DNA of 64,000 nt from Lytechinus pictus (Eukaryota; Echinodermata; Echinoidea; Temnopleuroida; Toxopneustidae), in contig NC_087247.1 in the NCBI RefSeq assembly GCF_037042905.1, forward strand, positions 81,272,920 through 81,336,919. Direction: 5' to 3'. Of this stretch, positions 1 through 11,500 are shown in pieces. Numbering within the stretch: position 1 is the stretch's first letter; each line of letters starts with the position of its first letter. Made by a program: the position numbers and the translations under genes. The notes under the pieces were generated by a model. The model was given only the letters and a program-made list of their open reading frames with translations. It searched no databases and was not told where the DNA came from.

Positions 1-1825
1 ATTATGGCATTAAAAATAAAGCAGAATATTGATATCAGTGGTATCACTGTAGAATCTACTGTAACTGGTATTTCAAAAGAATTTAAGATATCTCAACTTG
101 CAGATGACACTGTTCTCTTTTTAAACAACATTCAGTCTGCCAACTTATGTCTTGGAGAAGTAAAACGTTTTGGTTTCTTTGCTGGGCCAAGCCTAAATGT
201 AATGAAAACAAATGCTGTCACTATGCAACAACAACATGCATTCATTGAAGGTATTCAATGGAATGATGAACCTGTCAAGTACTTAGGAATATATATAACA
301 AGTGATAAAAAAGAGTCTGAACGACTAAACTGGTTTATGAAACTTCAAAAAGTTAAATCAATTTTAAATTTTTGGAAAATGAGAAATTTAACTTACTATG
401 GTAAAGTTTTGATTCTTAAATCATTAGTAATTTCTCAATTTGTTTACGTTGCCTCTGTATTACCCATCCCCCAGAAACTAATTGTTGATCTCAATAAACT
501 GATGTATAATTTTTTATGGAATTCAAAACGAGAAAAAGTCAAGAGAGCAGTCTTAATTAATGATATTATAAGGGGAGGACTGCGAATGATAGATCTGAAA
601 TCTAAATTCCAATCCTTACATTTATCATGGTTGAGTAGATTCTTTGAAAATGATAATGATGCACCGTGGAAGTTTATGTTTAGATATTGGATTGAAAAAA
701 TATGTCCTATTTTATTAATTTTGAAAACAAATTGTTTCAGTAAAGATATGTTGAAGTTGTGCGTAAAACAAAAGGTACCCGACTTTTATATAGACTGTCT
801 CATAACTTGGAGTGAACTTAAATATATTCAGTTTCCAGATATTGTAAATGTTAAAAATCAAGTTTTGTGGTACAATAGTAATATCACACATGATAGAAAA
901 CCTTTATTTTTTAAAAGATGGTTTGAAAAAGGCATTATAACGATTAATGACATTGTAGAAAATGGACGATTTCGGCCAAGAGAACATATTTGTCGAGTGC
1001 TTGGCTTAAATTCTTTGTTAATTGACTTTATGTATTCGAAACTGAAAAATGCGATACCAAAAATTTGGATCGAAAGAATTCTAGACATAAGTTATGCAGA
1101 TAACGATGAATCAAATTCACAATACGGAAGCGACGTATTCGAAATTAGAACGCTTGATTTTATTAGACTACGATCAATGAAGTCTCGCAATTTCTATAGT
1201 TTATTGTGTGAATTTAAGAAAAGAGAACCGGCTGCTTTAACATTCTGGGAAGGTAAATTGAACCTTGCAGTTGATTTTGACTGGAAAGACACATTGAAAT
1301 TTAAGTTTAAGACGTTGAAAAATAATAAAATAAAGCAACTCAACTTCAAAACTCTTCACAGGATTTTACCGTTTAGATACAACTTGTGGAGGTGGAAAAT
1401 TGTAACAGACAACTTATGTATTTTCTGTAAAACAACAGAATCTTTTTATCATGTCGTTTTAGAATGCCCAAGCGTAAAGCTTTTCTGGAAACGTATTGTG
1501 AATTTGATTAATTTAATGTTTAAAGAAAAAATTATATTAAACGAAAAATTATTAATAGTTGGTTTTGATTTCACACATGAAAAAGCAACAGATATAAATA
1601 CAGTCCTTGTGTATGCTCAATATGCAATCTATTTGATGTATATGATTAACTATTTCCAAGGTAAACCATATAACAGTTATTCTATATGGCATGTGTTTAA
1701 ATATGAAATTCTTTTAGACAACATCTCGGATGTTGTCTCTAAGACCCTGGATGTAAATACATGTTGATTTGGCAATTGAATGAATAAATACCTCTGACAC
1801 GAGGAAAAGAAAAAAAAAAAATCTT
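1..1825 (+). mobile_element. L1/Tx1-like non-LTR retrotransposon, 5'-truncated by window edge
   Basis: An open frame at 4-1767 encodes 587 residues of the C-terminal half of a LINE ORF2. It opens inside the reverse transcriptase palm with an LADDT box near residues 33-37 (the RT active-site aspartates). The RT thumb/connection follows (LGIYITSDKK, then FWKMRNLTYYGKVLILKSL). Near residues 460-500 there is a zf-RVT-type segment with CIFCK and then FYHVVLECPS. This domain order is typical of the L1/Tx1 group. A short 3' UTR ends in an A-rich run at about 1808-1820, consistent with a poly(A) tail. No stop interrupts the visible frame, so this copy may be fairly young. The endonuclease and N-terminal RT lie outside the window. 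Group assignment within L1/Tx1 is inference. Confidence 0.85.
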
Positions 1826-4212
1826 AGATGCAAATTTCGAAAAGGTTTAAGGTTCCAATAGTGGTCCTTTTGTATTATCCTTTTCGGTCTAAAGGAGAAG
1901 GTTTTCAAAAGAATGTAGATATAGAAGTTGCGAATCAATTGGGTAAACATTGAACTTTTAATCCATATCTTTGTATGTGGGTCGCCGGTATTTAGGGCAT
2001 GAATATAGTCGAGAGGCAATTTCCTCAGGATAATGTTGTAGTCCACATGTTTTTTTTTTCTCTTTATTTTCCTTTGCTCATTATTGACTTACCTTCAAAA
2101 TAAATCTCAAGTTAGGGAGAGGGGTTGGCGAGACATCATGAAGATGTCTAAGACATGTAAGAGGGTTTTCGTTTTAGACACTCTCCCTTGATAGTCTTGC
2201 TTGTTGATGTTTGTTTTATGTGCACTTTGTTTTTCGTTTCCTTTTTCCTTTCAGGGTCAGTTGGCAGTGGCATTTTGATCATGATCAGATTTACATGTAT
2301 ATAGGCCGGGCGGACAGGGTGCGGCGCTCTTCCACTTCTCATCCCACGATTTATTATCTTGTCCATACCCCCGTGTTTAATTCTTTAATCTGCAATTTCA
2401 TATCTTTAATTGTTAAGGGAATTCGAGAACGTCATAAGAGGCAAAATATATTTAAATGGTGTACGGATAAAAAAGGGCATATTATTTTTCTCCAGGAAAC
2501 TTTTAGCACTCAAGATATTGTTAGTAATTGGAGTTCCATGTGGGATGGCTTTTGTATTTTTAGTCACGGTACAAACCACGGTAAAGGTGTTATGATTTTA
2601 GTAGATAAAGGGTTTGATATCTCAATAAAACATACAATCATCGATACAGGAGGTAGATACATTTTTATTATTGGATCTTTGCAAAATCAGGAAGTAATAT
2701 TGGGAAATGTTTATTTCCCTGTTAGTAGTAAAGTGCACGAGCAACTTGAGTTTTTGGATTCTATTATTAAGATTTTAGGAAGAAAGGAGTTCCAAAATAA
2801 ACCTTTTATTATAGGAGGAGACTTCAATATGGTTAGGGATATTTATTTAGATTATGATGGAAAAAACGTAAACAAGAAGTAATCTAAACTTAGTTCAATG
2901 TTCGAAAATTTTCTTACGGATTATAAGGCCTTAGATATATGGCGTGTTAAAAATGATTCCAAGAAACAATATACCTATCATCAAGGAAATCCGTATATGC
3001 AAAGTCGATTGGATTACTGGGTGGTTTCAGATATTTTAGAAGAGAAAGTGTTGAATTGTAAAATAATACCTTCATTATCACCTGATCACTCAGCAATATA
3101 ACTCAATATTAACAGAATATTAATTTTAATCATATGGTCAAATCAACGATTAAGACTGGTTATTGGAAATTTAATAACAGTTTATGTAAGGACGAAGAAT
3201 ATGTTAAAAGTATGAAGGGGGAAATTATTCGTTTGAAACAGATGTTATCAATAGAGATTATGGACAGCAGAATTTTATGGGATTATGTTAAAATGGAAAT
3301 CCGAAGTTTTACTAGGAAGTACTCAAAGAAAAAGGCAAAAGAAAGAAGAGAAAAGATTACAAAGTTGGAAAAGGAAATTGTAAAATTAGAAGAAGAACTG
3401 CAACAAAGACCAAGTAATAAAAATAAGGATTCAATTGACATTTTAACCAGGAAAAGAAATGAATTAAAAGCAATTTATACTTATGTTAATGAAGGTATAA
3501 AAATCAGATCTCGAGCGCCGTGGTTTGAAAGTGGGGAAAGGGAAACCGCATATTTTAAACAATTGACAGATTCTAATGGGAAAAAATGTGTAATTAAAAA
3601 ACTTAAGGTGAATGAAAATATAATTAGTGATGAAATTAAAATTTTAAATGAAATCCGAAAGTTTTATTCATCATTATACGCTAAATCTGAGGCAGGATTA
3701 TGCGACGATAATACGTTTTTTCCCAATAGCTTACCCAAACTAACAAAAAATCAGAGTAATCACTGTGGAGGAAAAATAAACCAAGGTGATTGTATTGAAA
3801 TCTTAAAAGAAATGCAACTTAATAAATCTCCGGGGAATGATGGACTGAGCGTCGAGTTTTACATTACATTTTGGCATGTTGTAGGTGATTTATAGTTATT
3901 AACGGGCTTAATGATAGTTTGATTCATAAAGAATTATCGCCCTCTCAGAGGCAAGCAGTAATTTATACACTAATACACAAGGGGGATAAAGACCCTACAG
4001 TCATTAGCAATTACAGACCCATTTCACTTCTCAATGTAGATTATAAAATTCTCACTAAGATACTTTCTAAAAGAATAAAAGCGATTCTGAGTAACATTAT
4101 TTCAGTTGACCAGGTAGGGTATTTAAATGACAGAAATATTGGTGAAGCAGTAAGATTAATTAAAGACATGATATTTCATACCTCACATTTTAATAAATCG
4201 GGTTATTTATTA

Positions 4213-4528
4213 AAATAGGAGCGTTGTGGCCTAGTGGATTAGTCTTCGGACTTTGAAACAGAGGGTCGTGGGTTCGAATCCCAGCCATGGCGTAATTTCC
4301 TTCGGCAAGAAATTTATTCACATTGTGCTGCACTCGACCCAGGTGAGGTGAATGGGTACCCGGTAGGATTTATTCCTTGAATGCTTTAGCGCCTATTTGG
4401 CCGCTCAGCTACAGCCGGGGTAATAATAATATACCAAGTATATTTCAGCGCCTTGAGCACATAATCAATGTGGATTTGGCGCTTTAGAAATACTCTATAT
4501 TATTATTATTATTATTATTATTATTAGC
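4213..4528 (+). mobile_element. tRNA-derived SINE inserted in the LINE RT
   Basis: The head has pol III promoter boxes: an A-box-like TGGCCTAGTGG near 4226 and a perfect B-box GGTTCGAATCC near 4271. A tRNA-unrelated body follows, then a 3' tail GCGCCTTGAGCAC ... TTTGGCGCTTTAGAAAT that ends in an (ATT)n run at about 4499-4527. The insertion separates GYLL from AIDFEKAFDS of the host LINE, so it is younger than that LINE. It is not a functional tRNA gene, because the 3' half of the acceptor stem is replaced by SINE body. A second copy lies at 16197-16470 in reverse, and a fragment at 33225-33300. Confidence 0.85.
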
Positions 4529-4607
4529 AATCGATTTTGAAAAGGCTTTCGATTCAATTTCACACGCTTTTCTTCAAAAGGCACTTTGTTCATTCGGTTT
4601 TGGAACG

Positions 4608-6140
4608 ATGTTTAGGGATTGGGTCAAAGTAATTTACACAAACACACTTTGCTGCGTTTTCAATGGAGGGAGATCAACTGGCTATTTCGATGTTGAGCGG
4701 GGGCTAAGGCAGGGGGACCCCCTGTCCCCATATCTTTTTATATTGTGTATAGAGTGTTTAACTCACTCTATTCGAAACGATAATTCAGTAAGGGGTATTT
4801 GCTTTGGCGATACAGAAATTAAGCAGGTTCTTTATGCTGATGACATGACAATATTTGTGCAAGATTTAGACTCTATAGATAGATTAGACATAATCCTTGA
4901 GAAGTTCAAGAAAATATCTGGACTGAAAATTAATAAAAATAAAACTTTCATTTTGCCTCTAGGGCCTCCTGTTCCACCGGGGAACAGCTTTCCATTCGGT
5001 AAAAGAGTTGATATTGTGAAAATACTGGGTATTTACTTTTCACTCAATCCTGATGTCGCTGAAGAAATGAATTTCAAAGAAATTTTGAGCAAAATCAAAA
5101 AGTTATTAAATTGGTGGAAACAACGAGATCTCACTTTGATAGGAAAAATTCATTTGCTTAAAACGTATGCGTTTTCCAAATTGACTTATGTGAGCTCCCT
5201 ATCTTCAGTTCCAGACTGGGTTTTCAAAGAAATTGATGATACATGTTTTGACTTTTTATGGCGGGGGAAAGACAAAATAAAAATAAATACTTTATATCTG
5301 GATTACCGACAAGGTGGGCTAAAAATGCTCAATTTCAAACTATTTATAATGGTACAAAGAGTGATGTGGATTAAAAGATTAGTTACTGGTGACCAGAGAG
5401 CAAAGTGGAAAATATATTTTAAATTTCTCCTGGGAACATTTGGTGGTCTTTTAATATTTTACTGCAATTTTTCCCCTGATATGGTCGATGTTAAATTACC
5501 AAAATATTACCGAGAAATGTTATGTATTTGGTCTGATATGAATATTTTTATTAAAAAAGATACAAATAGTAAAAGAAATGAAATTTTCTTTAATAATAAG
5601 TGTATTTTGAAGAAAGGAAAAACGTTTTTTTATGAAAATCTGTTCCTCAAAAATATTTTTAAATTTCATCACATTACAGATGTTAAGGGAGCACTTAAGC
5701 CGGATAATTATTTCAGATGTATGGGATTGGACGAGGAGGAAGTATCAGTTATTCAAGAAATATTTGCACATACCCCCAGAGAATGGAAAGACAGATTAAA
5801 AAGGAATACTTCAGTGGACGGCTTGAATGTTGAATTTGTCTTTTATGAGAAAAAAATTCAATTCGACTCAGTTACTTCCAAAAATCTATATAGAGGGTGT
5901 ATAAAACAAATTGCTGAACAACCAGTTAGTTTTCATAACTTAGCATTATTATATAATCTGTCAAATAAAGAAATTGAGAAAACATTTTATCGTCCTAGAT
6001 TTAGTACGTTGGATAACAAATTGAGAGAATTTCAATTTAAAATGTTATACAATATCATCTTTCTGAATCATCACTTATACAGGTTTCATTTTATAGCAAG
6101 TGAAAAATGTTCCTTCTGTAAAATACGAAGAAACATATAA
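4608..6140 (+). pseudogene. LINE ORF2 fragment: RT catalytic region and C-terminus
   Basis: This is the longest intact piece of the second L1-like element, 510 residues. It carries the RT motif GLRQGDPLSPYLF and the catalytic YADDM, then the thumb region with LGIYF and LNWWKQRDLTLIGKIHLLKTYAF. It ends within the zinc-knuckle-like CSFCK, where a one-base shift moves the rest of the zf-RVT domain to the frame at 6100-6453. The true coding sequence starts upstream: IDFEKAFDS just after the SINE belongs to it, so the ATG at 4608 is only an internal methionine. Function is inferred from the family: target-primed reverse transcription of its own RNA. Confidence 0.8.
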
Positions 6141-6480
6141 GCATTTATTTTTTGAATGTGAAAAAGTAGGAGATTTGTGGGAACGGAGTAGTAATTTGTT
6201 TGGCCTTCCAATTCTCAAAAAACTAAGCTGGATGGAAATCCATATTGGTCTCGAGGAAACAACCGAAAACATACAATTACTTAATCATATCATTTTGCTA
6301 ATCAAATATTTAATATATCAAGGGAGAGAGAAGGGTAAACCACCAACTCCTGAAGAGATAAAGGAAAAGTTACTTATTAGCAAAGAAGAAGAAAAGAAAA
6401 TTGCATTAGAGCGTAATACGTTAACGCGACACTATAAAAAATGGGAATATTAAAGGTTTTATAAACATTAACCAAAATAA

Positions 6481-8458
6481 AAAGGATGGGGAAGGGAGGG
6501 GTGCCCCTCGTCTGCCCGTGCATGGAATCGATCGATCACTGTCGCTGTAAACTGACCTCTGTCCTGTCTGTTATTGGTTCGTGTTTTTTTTTTTTTTTTT
6601 TTAATCCTTTGAATTGTTCCTGTCCTTTGCTTTTTTTTTTTTTTTCTCTCTCTATCTCTCCGTTATGTGTATATATGGTGTTTTTTTTTCTGTCTATTTC
6701 TCCCGTTTGTTGTTGTTGGTGTGTTAGTTTGTTCAGCTTTGGGGTCTGATAGGGGGGGGGGGGGCTCATGGGACGGGAGAATGCTCATATACATTCATTC
6801 TTTAAATTTGCGTAGTTAATTGTTACGTCTTTGTTTTATTATTTGCTTTATAGCTGCATACATAAGTTTTTATAATTTTATTTTTGCATGAGTTCGGATT
6901 ACGTCTCTTTTCTGATACAATTTGCCTGCTATGTTTATTACACTATATACATTCACATCTTCCTATGACAAGGGCCCAAGCCAAGGGATGTAAGAGAGAG
7001 AGAGACAGGGAGAGAGGGGGGTTAGATGGCTTGTATTCTAAATGGATGGGGGCTAGTCTGGCTAGAAGTCAGTAAAAGTTGAACAAGATAGCAGTAGCAC
7101 TCATTCTCAGCCCCCCCCCCCAACATACTAACTATGCTTTTCTCTACCCCCCCCCCTCCCTATTGAATCCACCCACCACTCTTCAGCCAAATTATAAAGT
7201 TTTCTCTTCTCCTTCCCTTCCCCATGAACCAATTTCACAAGTATTGATGCAAGGCCTATCTAATGTGTACTATATCTTGTGATGGGTGCTATACACGATT
7301 TACATCAGCGCTCGTCGGTATACGAAAACACACGACAACACGAATCACAGAGACAAACACACAGCCTACACGGCCTAGCCTAGGTACACAAACACAGAGT
7401 TACTAATCACAATTTGTTACCTGTTATACCCCCTATGTAGCCTTGTATATAGCCATGAAGTTCATTTTTTGGACCTCTTGATGATTGAAACATGTATACT
7501 AGTGAAAGCAATCTGCTACTGAAGAGTTTGGGCAGGTATTTCATCCACTAGGGAATTCCCCTTGTAATAGGCTATGGTCAAGGTGTAGAGGTATCACAGG
7601 CCTAAATCATTCCCCATAGACTCGTGTGTTAAATTGGCACTTTAAAAAATTCATAAAAAATAAGGGTGAAATTCGGGGGTCGAATGTTTACTACCAGTGG
7701 ATAGGATATATATCTGGCAATCCATATCTGACCAGAAAAGGGTCCCTCGACCGGCTCATTTTAAAAATAAATTGGCGTGTTTGAAGACACCGTCGGGGGG
7801 AGCAGATTCATCACCTCAAACAGCAAAATAGCCCTAATCCTTCCGCCAGTCAAAATATAGTCCAAAATTGGTGATATTTCTTCCCAATTTGGGAAAAGGA
7901 AGTTCAATAATTACCTAAAATAGAATCAGTGTTAGATGGACAATCATATGCATACACTTTGTTAATCAGCCATATCAAAATAAAAAAAAATAGCAATGGG
8001 TTGGCTCGAATGAATATCTATGGCCTGCCTCTAGTGATTAGGCCCGTGAAGCCTGTATGCATTTATTAGTGGTGCAGCGAAGTTCAGCAGAAGAAAATAA
8101 GAAATAAGAGGTATCCTCGTCATAGACTTAATATTCCAAAATGAAGAAAAACGTCAAAATCATGATAATTCAAGCTAAATATTTTCTTTAAATATCAAAG
8201 TAATATTATTAATATTTATTGCCAGAATCACCGATCTAATAATTGTTCCTTAAAAAATATTTGAAATTAACAAATGAAAAAAAATCAACTCGACAAATTT
8301 CCCAAAACCCCACCTTATTTTTAGAGTGGTCACAAAATTCGAGCGGAGTTGACCTTCCTTGGCCTTTGCCTTAGAGCATGCAACACGCTTGTGTGTTGCT
8401 GCCCTCTACGTTCGTTGGTATACCCCTTCGAGAGTTGAGTTGAATTGAGAGAAACAAA
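6481..8458. other. Intergenic region upstream of HIBADH
   Basis: I see no gene here. The first part (6570-6770) is poly(T) and pyrimidine-rich, with a G10 run near 6753. 6990-7020 is (GA)-rich and 7110-7160 holds C-runs. From about 7300 on the sequence is of mixed composition with no long reading frame. The last few hundred bases should contain the HIBADH promoter; no TATA box is obvious. Confidence 0.5.
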
Positions 8459-8555
8459 ATGTTATCCGCAACTTCTACTGTATTTCGAAGTTCCAGACTT
8501 TTTCCATTGGTATCATCTAGATTACTGGAATGCTGCAACCACAGAGAAACATCAG
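8459..8555 (+). CDS. HIBADH: HIBADH exon 1 (start codon, transit peptide)
   Basis: The ATG at 8459 follows AAACAAA, a good animal start context. The 32 codons read as an amphipathic presequence rich in Ser, Arg and Leu with no acidic residue until the last few codons ([16 protein letters not shown]). The exon ends CATCAG|GTGAGA, a strong donor in phase 1. This exon was found by its coding properties and phase, not by alignment, because transit peptides are not conserved. Confidence 0.75.
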
Positions 8556-11500
8556 GTGAGAATTTTGATCTCTGAAAATTAGGGTCTAACACTCTAACTT
8601 AGAGTTAGATCTACCAAAGTTTTGGGAAATATTCCCGATTATTCGCGAACTCTTTGCTTTGGTCCCATCCCTTGCTTTTTGTGTAGAGAATGGCCATATT
8701 TCGCGGTTTCTTGGGCTTGGCCTTCCTTCTTGGTCCACTTCCAAAGTTCCATGGTTTCTGAATCAGAATCTGGGTGTCCAGGTGTTGAAATTTCGAGAAA
8801 GAAAACTGTGTAGTATGGCAAGTTCCCCCAACAAGTCTGCGCAGTCCCCCTTATCAATATCAGCGCACACGCGTTTCTGCGCGATTCTACTTTTCTATTC
8901 TAGTAAAACTAGATACGCAACGAGCACGAACTCTACACATGCAATACTTAGACAGGTATTCATAAAAAAATTCGACTCAAAATGATGGAAAATAATGAAT
9001 TTAGGGCATTTCATATAAAGGCCTCAAAATGCAGCCTTTCTCATCAAAATCCCCGAATCGTGTGCAAAGTGAATGAGTGCGCAGACATGGGGAACCTTTT
9101 TTTTTTTAATCTGAAAATGACAGCCCGAGGTTTTTTCAAGAAAATCCTATATTTTCTTTCATTTTTTAATGAGAAATTTGGTACACTTACTAATAATAAT
9201 ATAAGGAATATTATTAACCAAAAGATTTTGTGAAATAAGAAGAAATTCATGTTAAATCTTAACTCAAATTGTTAGGTGCGCAGACTTGGGGCCCACCATC
9301 ATATAAATTTTGTCATAAACATCCTACTAAAGCAGTGTTGGCGGAGTACAGCAAGTCTGCATGTGGGCAAGTCCAAGAAAAGGTCACCCTAGAACTTAGA
9401 GTACAGCTGGCAGCCGTCTGTTTCGAGGAGTTTTTTAACATTTTTTTTTTTTTAATTCTCCTCTGTATTTGGTTGAGTGAAGCCAACGGAGTTCAGCTGA
9501 ACAACCAACATAACAGAGACCGAAGCTTTTGGTCTACCTAGAACTCAGTTAGTAGAAGTAGCCAGGCGGCTTCTAGAGAGTAAAAATCATTTACTAACGT
9601 AAGGTTACTCTCATACGAAGCCAGGCCTTCTATCTCATAGACCCACACAAAGCCAGCCAAAACCTGAAACTTTCACCCCCGAGATTTCTACTTTCCTTCT
9701 ATAAGATCTAGCTCTAAATCATGTACATGGGATAAAACTTCATTTCCGACATTTCTACGCTCTCGTTGTTATTTTTAAAACAAGAATTCATCAAAAAAAT
9801 GAAAAAATATTGTGAAAAGACGGAGGAGACTTGCCCGATGTTTACGCCGCCATCTTGTTTCTTATTGTACTTCCCCAACGTTACGGACGCGAGCCTGGCT
9901 TCGTATGACTATGAGAGTAACCTTACGTTAGTAAATGATTTTTACTCTCTAGAAGCCGCCTGGCTACCGAGAAGGCAAAATTTCATCTTTAATTTAAGAA
10001 GTTATCTTTGGTGGGGTAAGAAAGCCCAAATGTTGAATTTTTAAATTTCATAAAGAAAAATTTGATAATATACATATTTATGCTAATTTGGGGCACCTAA
10101 TTTGCATAATTGGTAAAATGGGCGTTACGTATGGGACAATTATAAAAACTCATAGAAAATCAAAACAAAACTTGTAAGATTTAGTCATAGGTGGGACATG
10201 GACCCCATAACATCTTATTACTTTTTGGGGAAAAAAGTGGTGTCATCTAATTAAATATGCAAATTAGGTCTTGTCCAAGGATGGAATGTCCCATACGTAA
10301 CATTTTGAGGATGTTTTTTTAAGTTATTTCTCATAATACAATACTTGTATTGTTGTATCTCTGGGAAGTTCTAATTCATTAAGTAGGAAATTGTTATATC
10401 ATAAAAAATTTCAAAAATAAAGTTTACTTTTTAATTAAAACTTAATTAAAAAATTGTTACGTATGGGACAACATGTTACGTATGGGACATTTACACACAA
10501 TGTCAATGGGGAGATTTGTGTACGAAGTGAATGGAGAAAAACCAATTTCAAGAGTGCTCTAAAAAGTGATTATTTACCTTTTCTTTAGTGTTTAAAGACT
10601 AATTTGTTATGAATACTGATTGATGAAAACAATCAAAGTGAAAAAACTGTGAAAATGGAACAATATGAAAAAAATAAAAAACAATAGAAATACATAAGAA
10701 ATTCATGAAACCATGAAAAACAAGAAAAAAAAATGTTGAAATGGCTAATTTTCTTTTCAGTCATATCAAATATGTCCCAATAGGACATTTTAAAAGAAAA
10801 AAACTCTTGATATTTCCCTATTTTTGATTATTTGGATTTTTGAAATTATGGGGAAAATTATGTACATTCTCTATGGGGACAAAATGTCCCATACGTAACT
10901 GTCCCATACGTAACATGTCATTAATTAGAGTCTGTAATTAGAGGGTTTTGGCTTATGACATGAAACTTGCCATAGATATACTAGAGTGTACAGACTTCTA
11001 TCACACTAAGTTACAAGCTGTCAAATGAAATACTTTCAGAGAATTCTCAACTTAAAAAAAAGGTTATAAAAATTGTCTTTTTTCTGCGTCCCATACGTAA
11101 CGGCACATCTTTTCTCTCTAAAAGGTCAAGGCCATATGACACAATTTTTTGCATGATTATTCTTCTCCTAGATGTCTACCATCATGAGGGTATTCAATTT
11201 AATCAAAGTCATTTAACACTATTTTTCAGGTCATTAAAGCCTCTGAAATGTCCCATACGTAACGCGCGCGAATTCTTGGACTTGCCCATATATGTCAAGC
11301 CAAGCAAGGCCGACTTAACCCAACAAGACAAGAAAAAAGCTGGAAAGTGCTCCAAAAGCAAAACAGCTCTTTCGTTCTTTAAGTTTTGAAAACTTTCTCA
11401 TCCATCATGTCCATTCACTGTGTTGGCTCCCAACACGCTCGCACTGTTGACTGAGATAAGTAAATTATCTGTTCACATGGCGCTTAAAAATCCAATGTTC

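Larger units (their letters stand above)
2211..6480 (+). mobile_element. Second L1/Tx1-like LINE, decayed, split by a SINE
   Basis: A near-full-length ORF2 is recognisable across several broken frames. An apurinic-like endonuclease lies at about 2400-3101, with FLQETF, GGDFNMV and SPDHSAI boxes. A basic coiled linker lies at 3134-3895. The RT runs from 3919 (NYRPISLLNVDYKILTKILSKR) through IDFEKAFDS at about 4529 and GLRQGDPLSPYLF at about 4700 to YADDM at about 4835. A zf-RVT region (CSFCK, then HLFFECEKVGDLW) lies at 6100-6190. It is inactive: in-frame stops end the segments at about 2880, 3101 and 3893, the frame shifts near 6120, and a SINE sits in the RT between 4213 and about 4528. The sequence differs from the element at 1-1825, so two families are present. 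No ORF1 was seen upstream. Confidence 0.85.

Noticed and set aside
4219..4300. A tRNA gene
   Set aside because: The A and B boxes are good, but the acceptor stem does not close and a SINE body follows; other copies exist.
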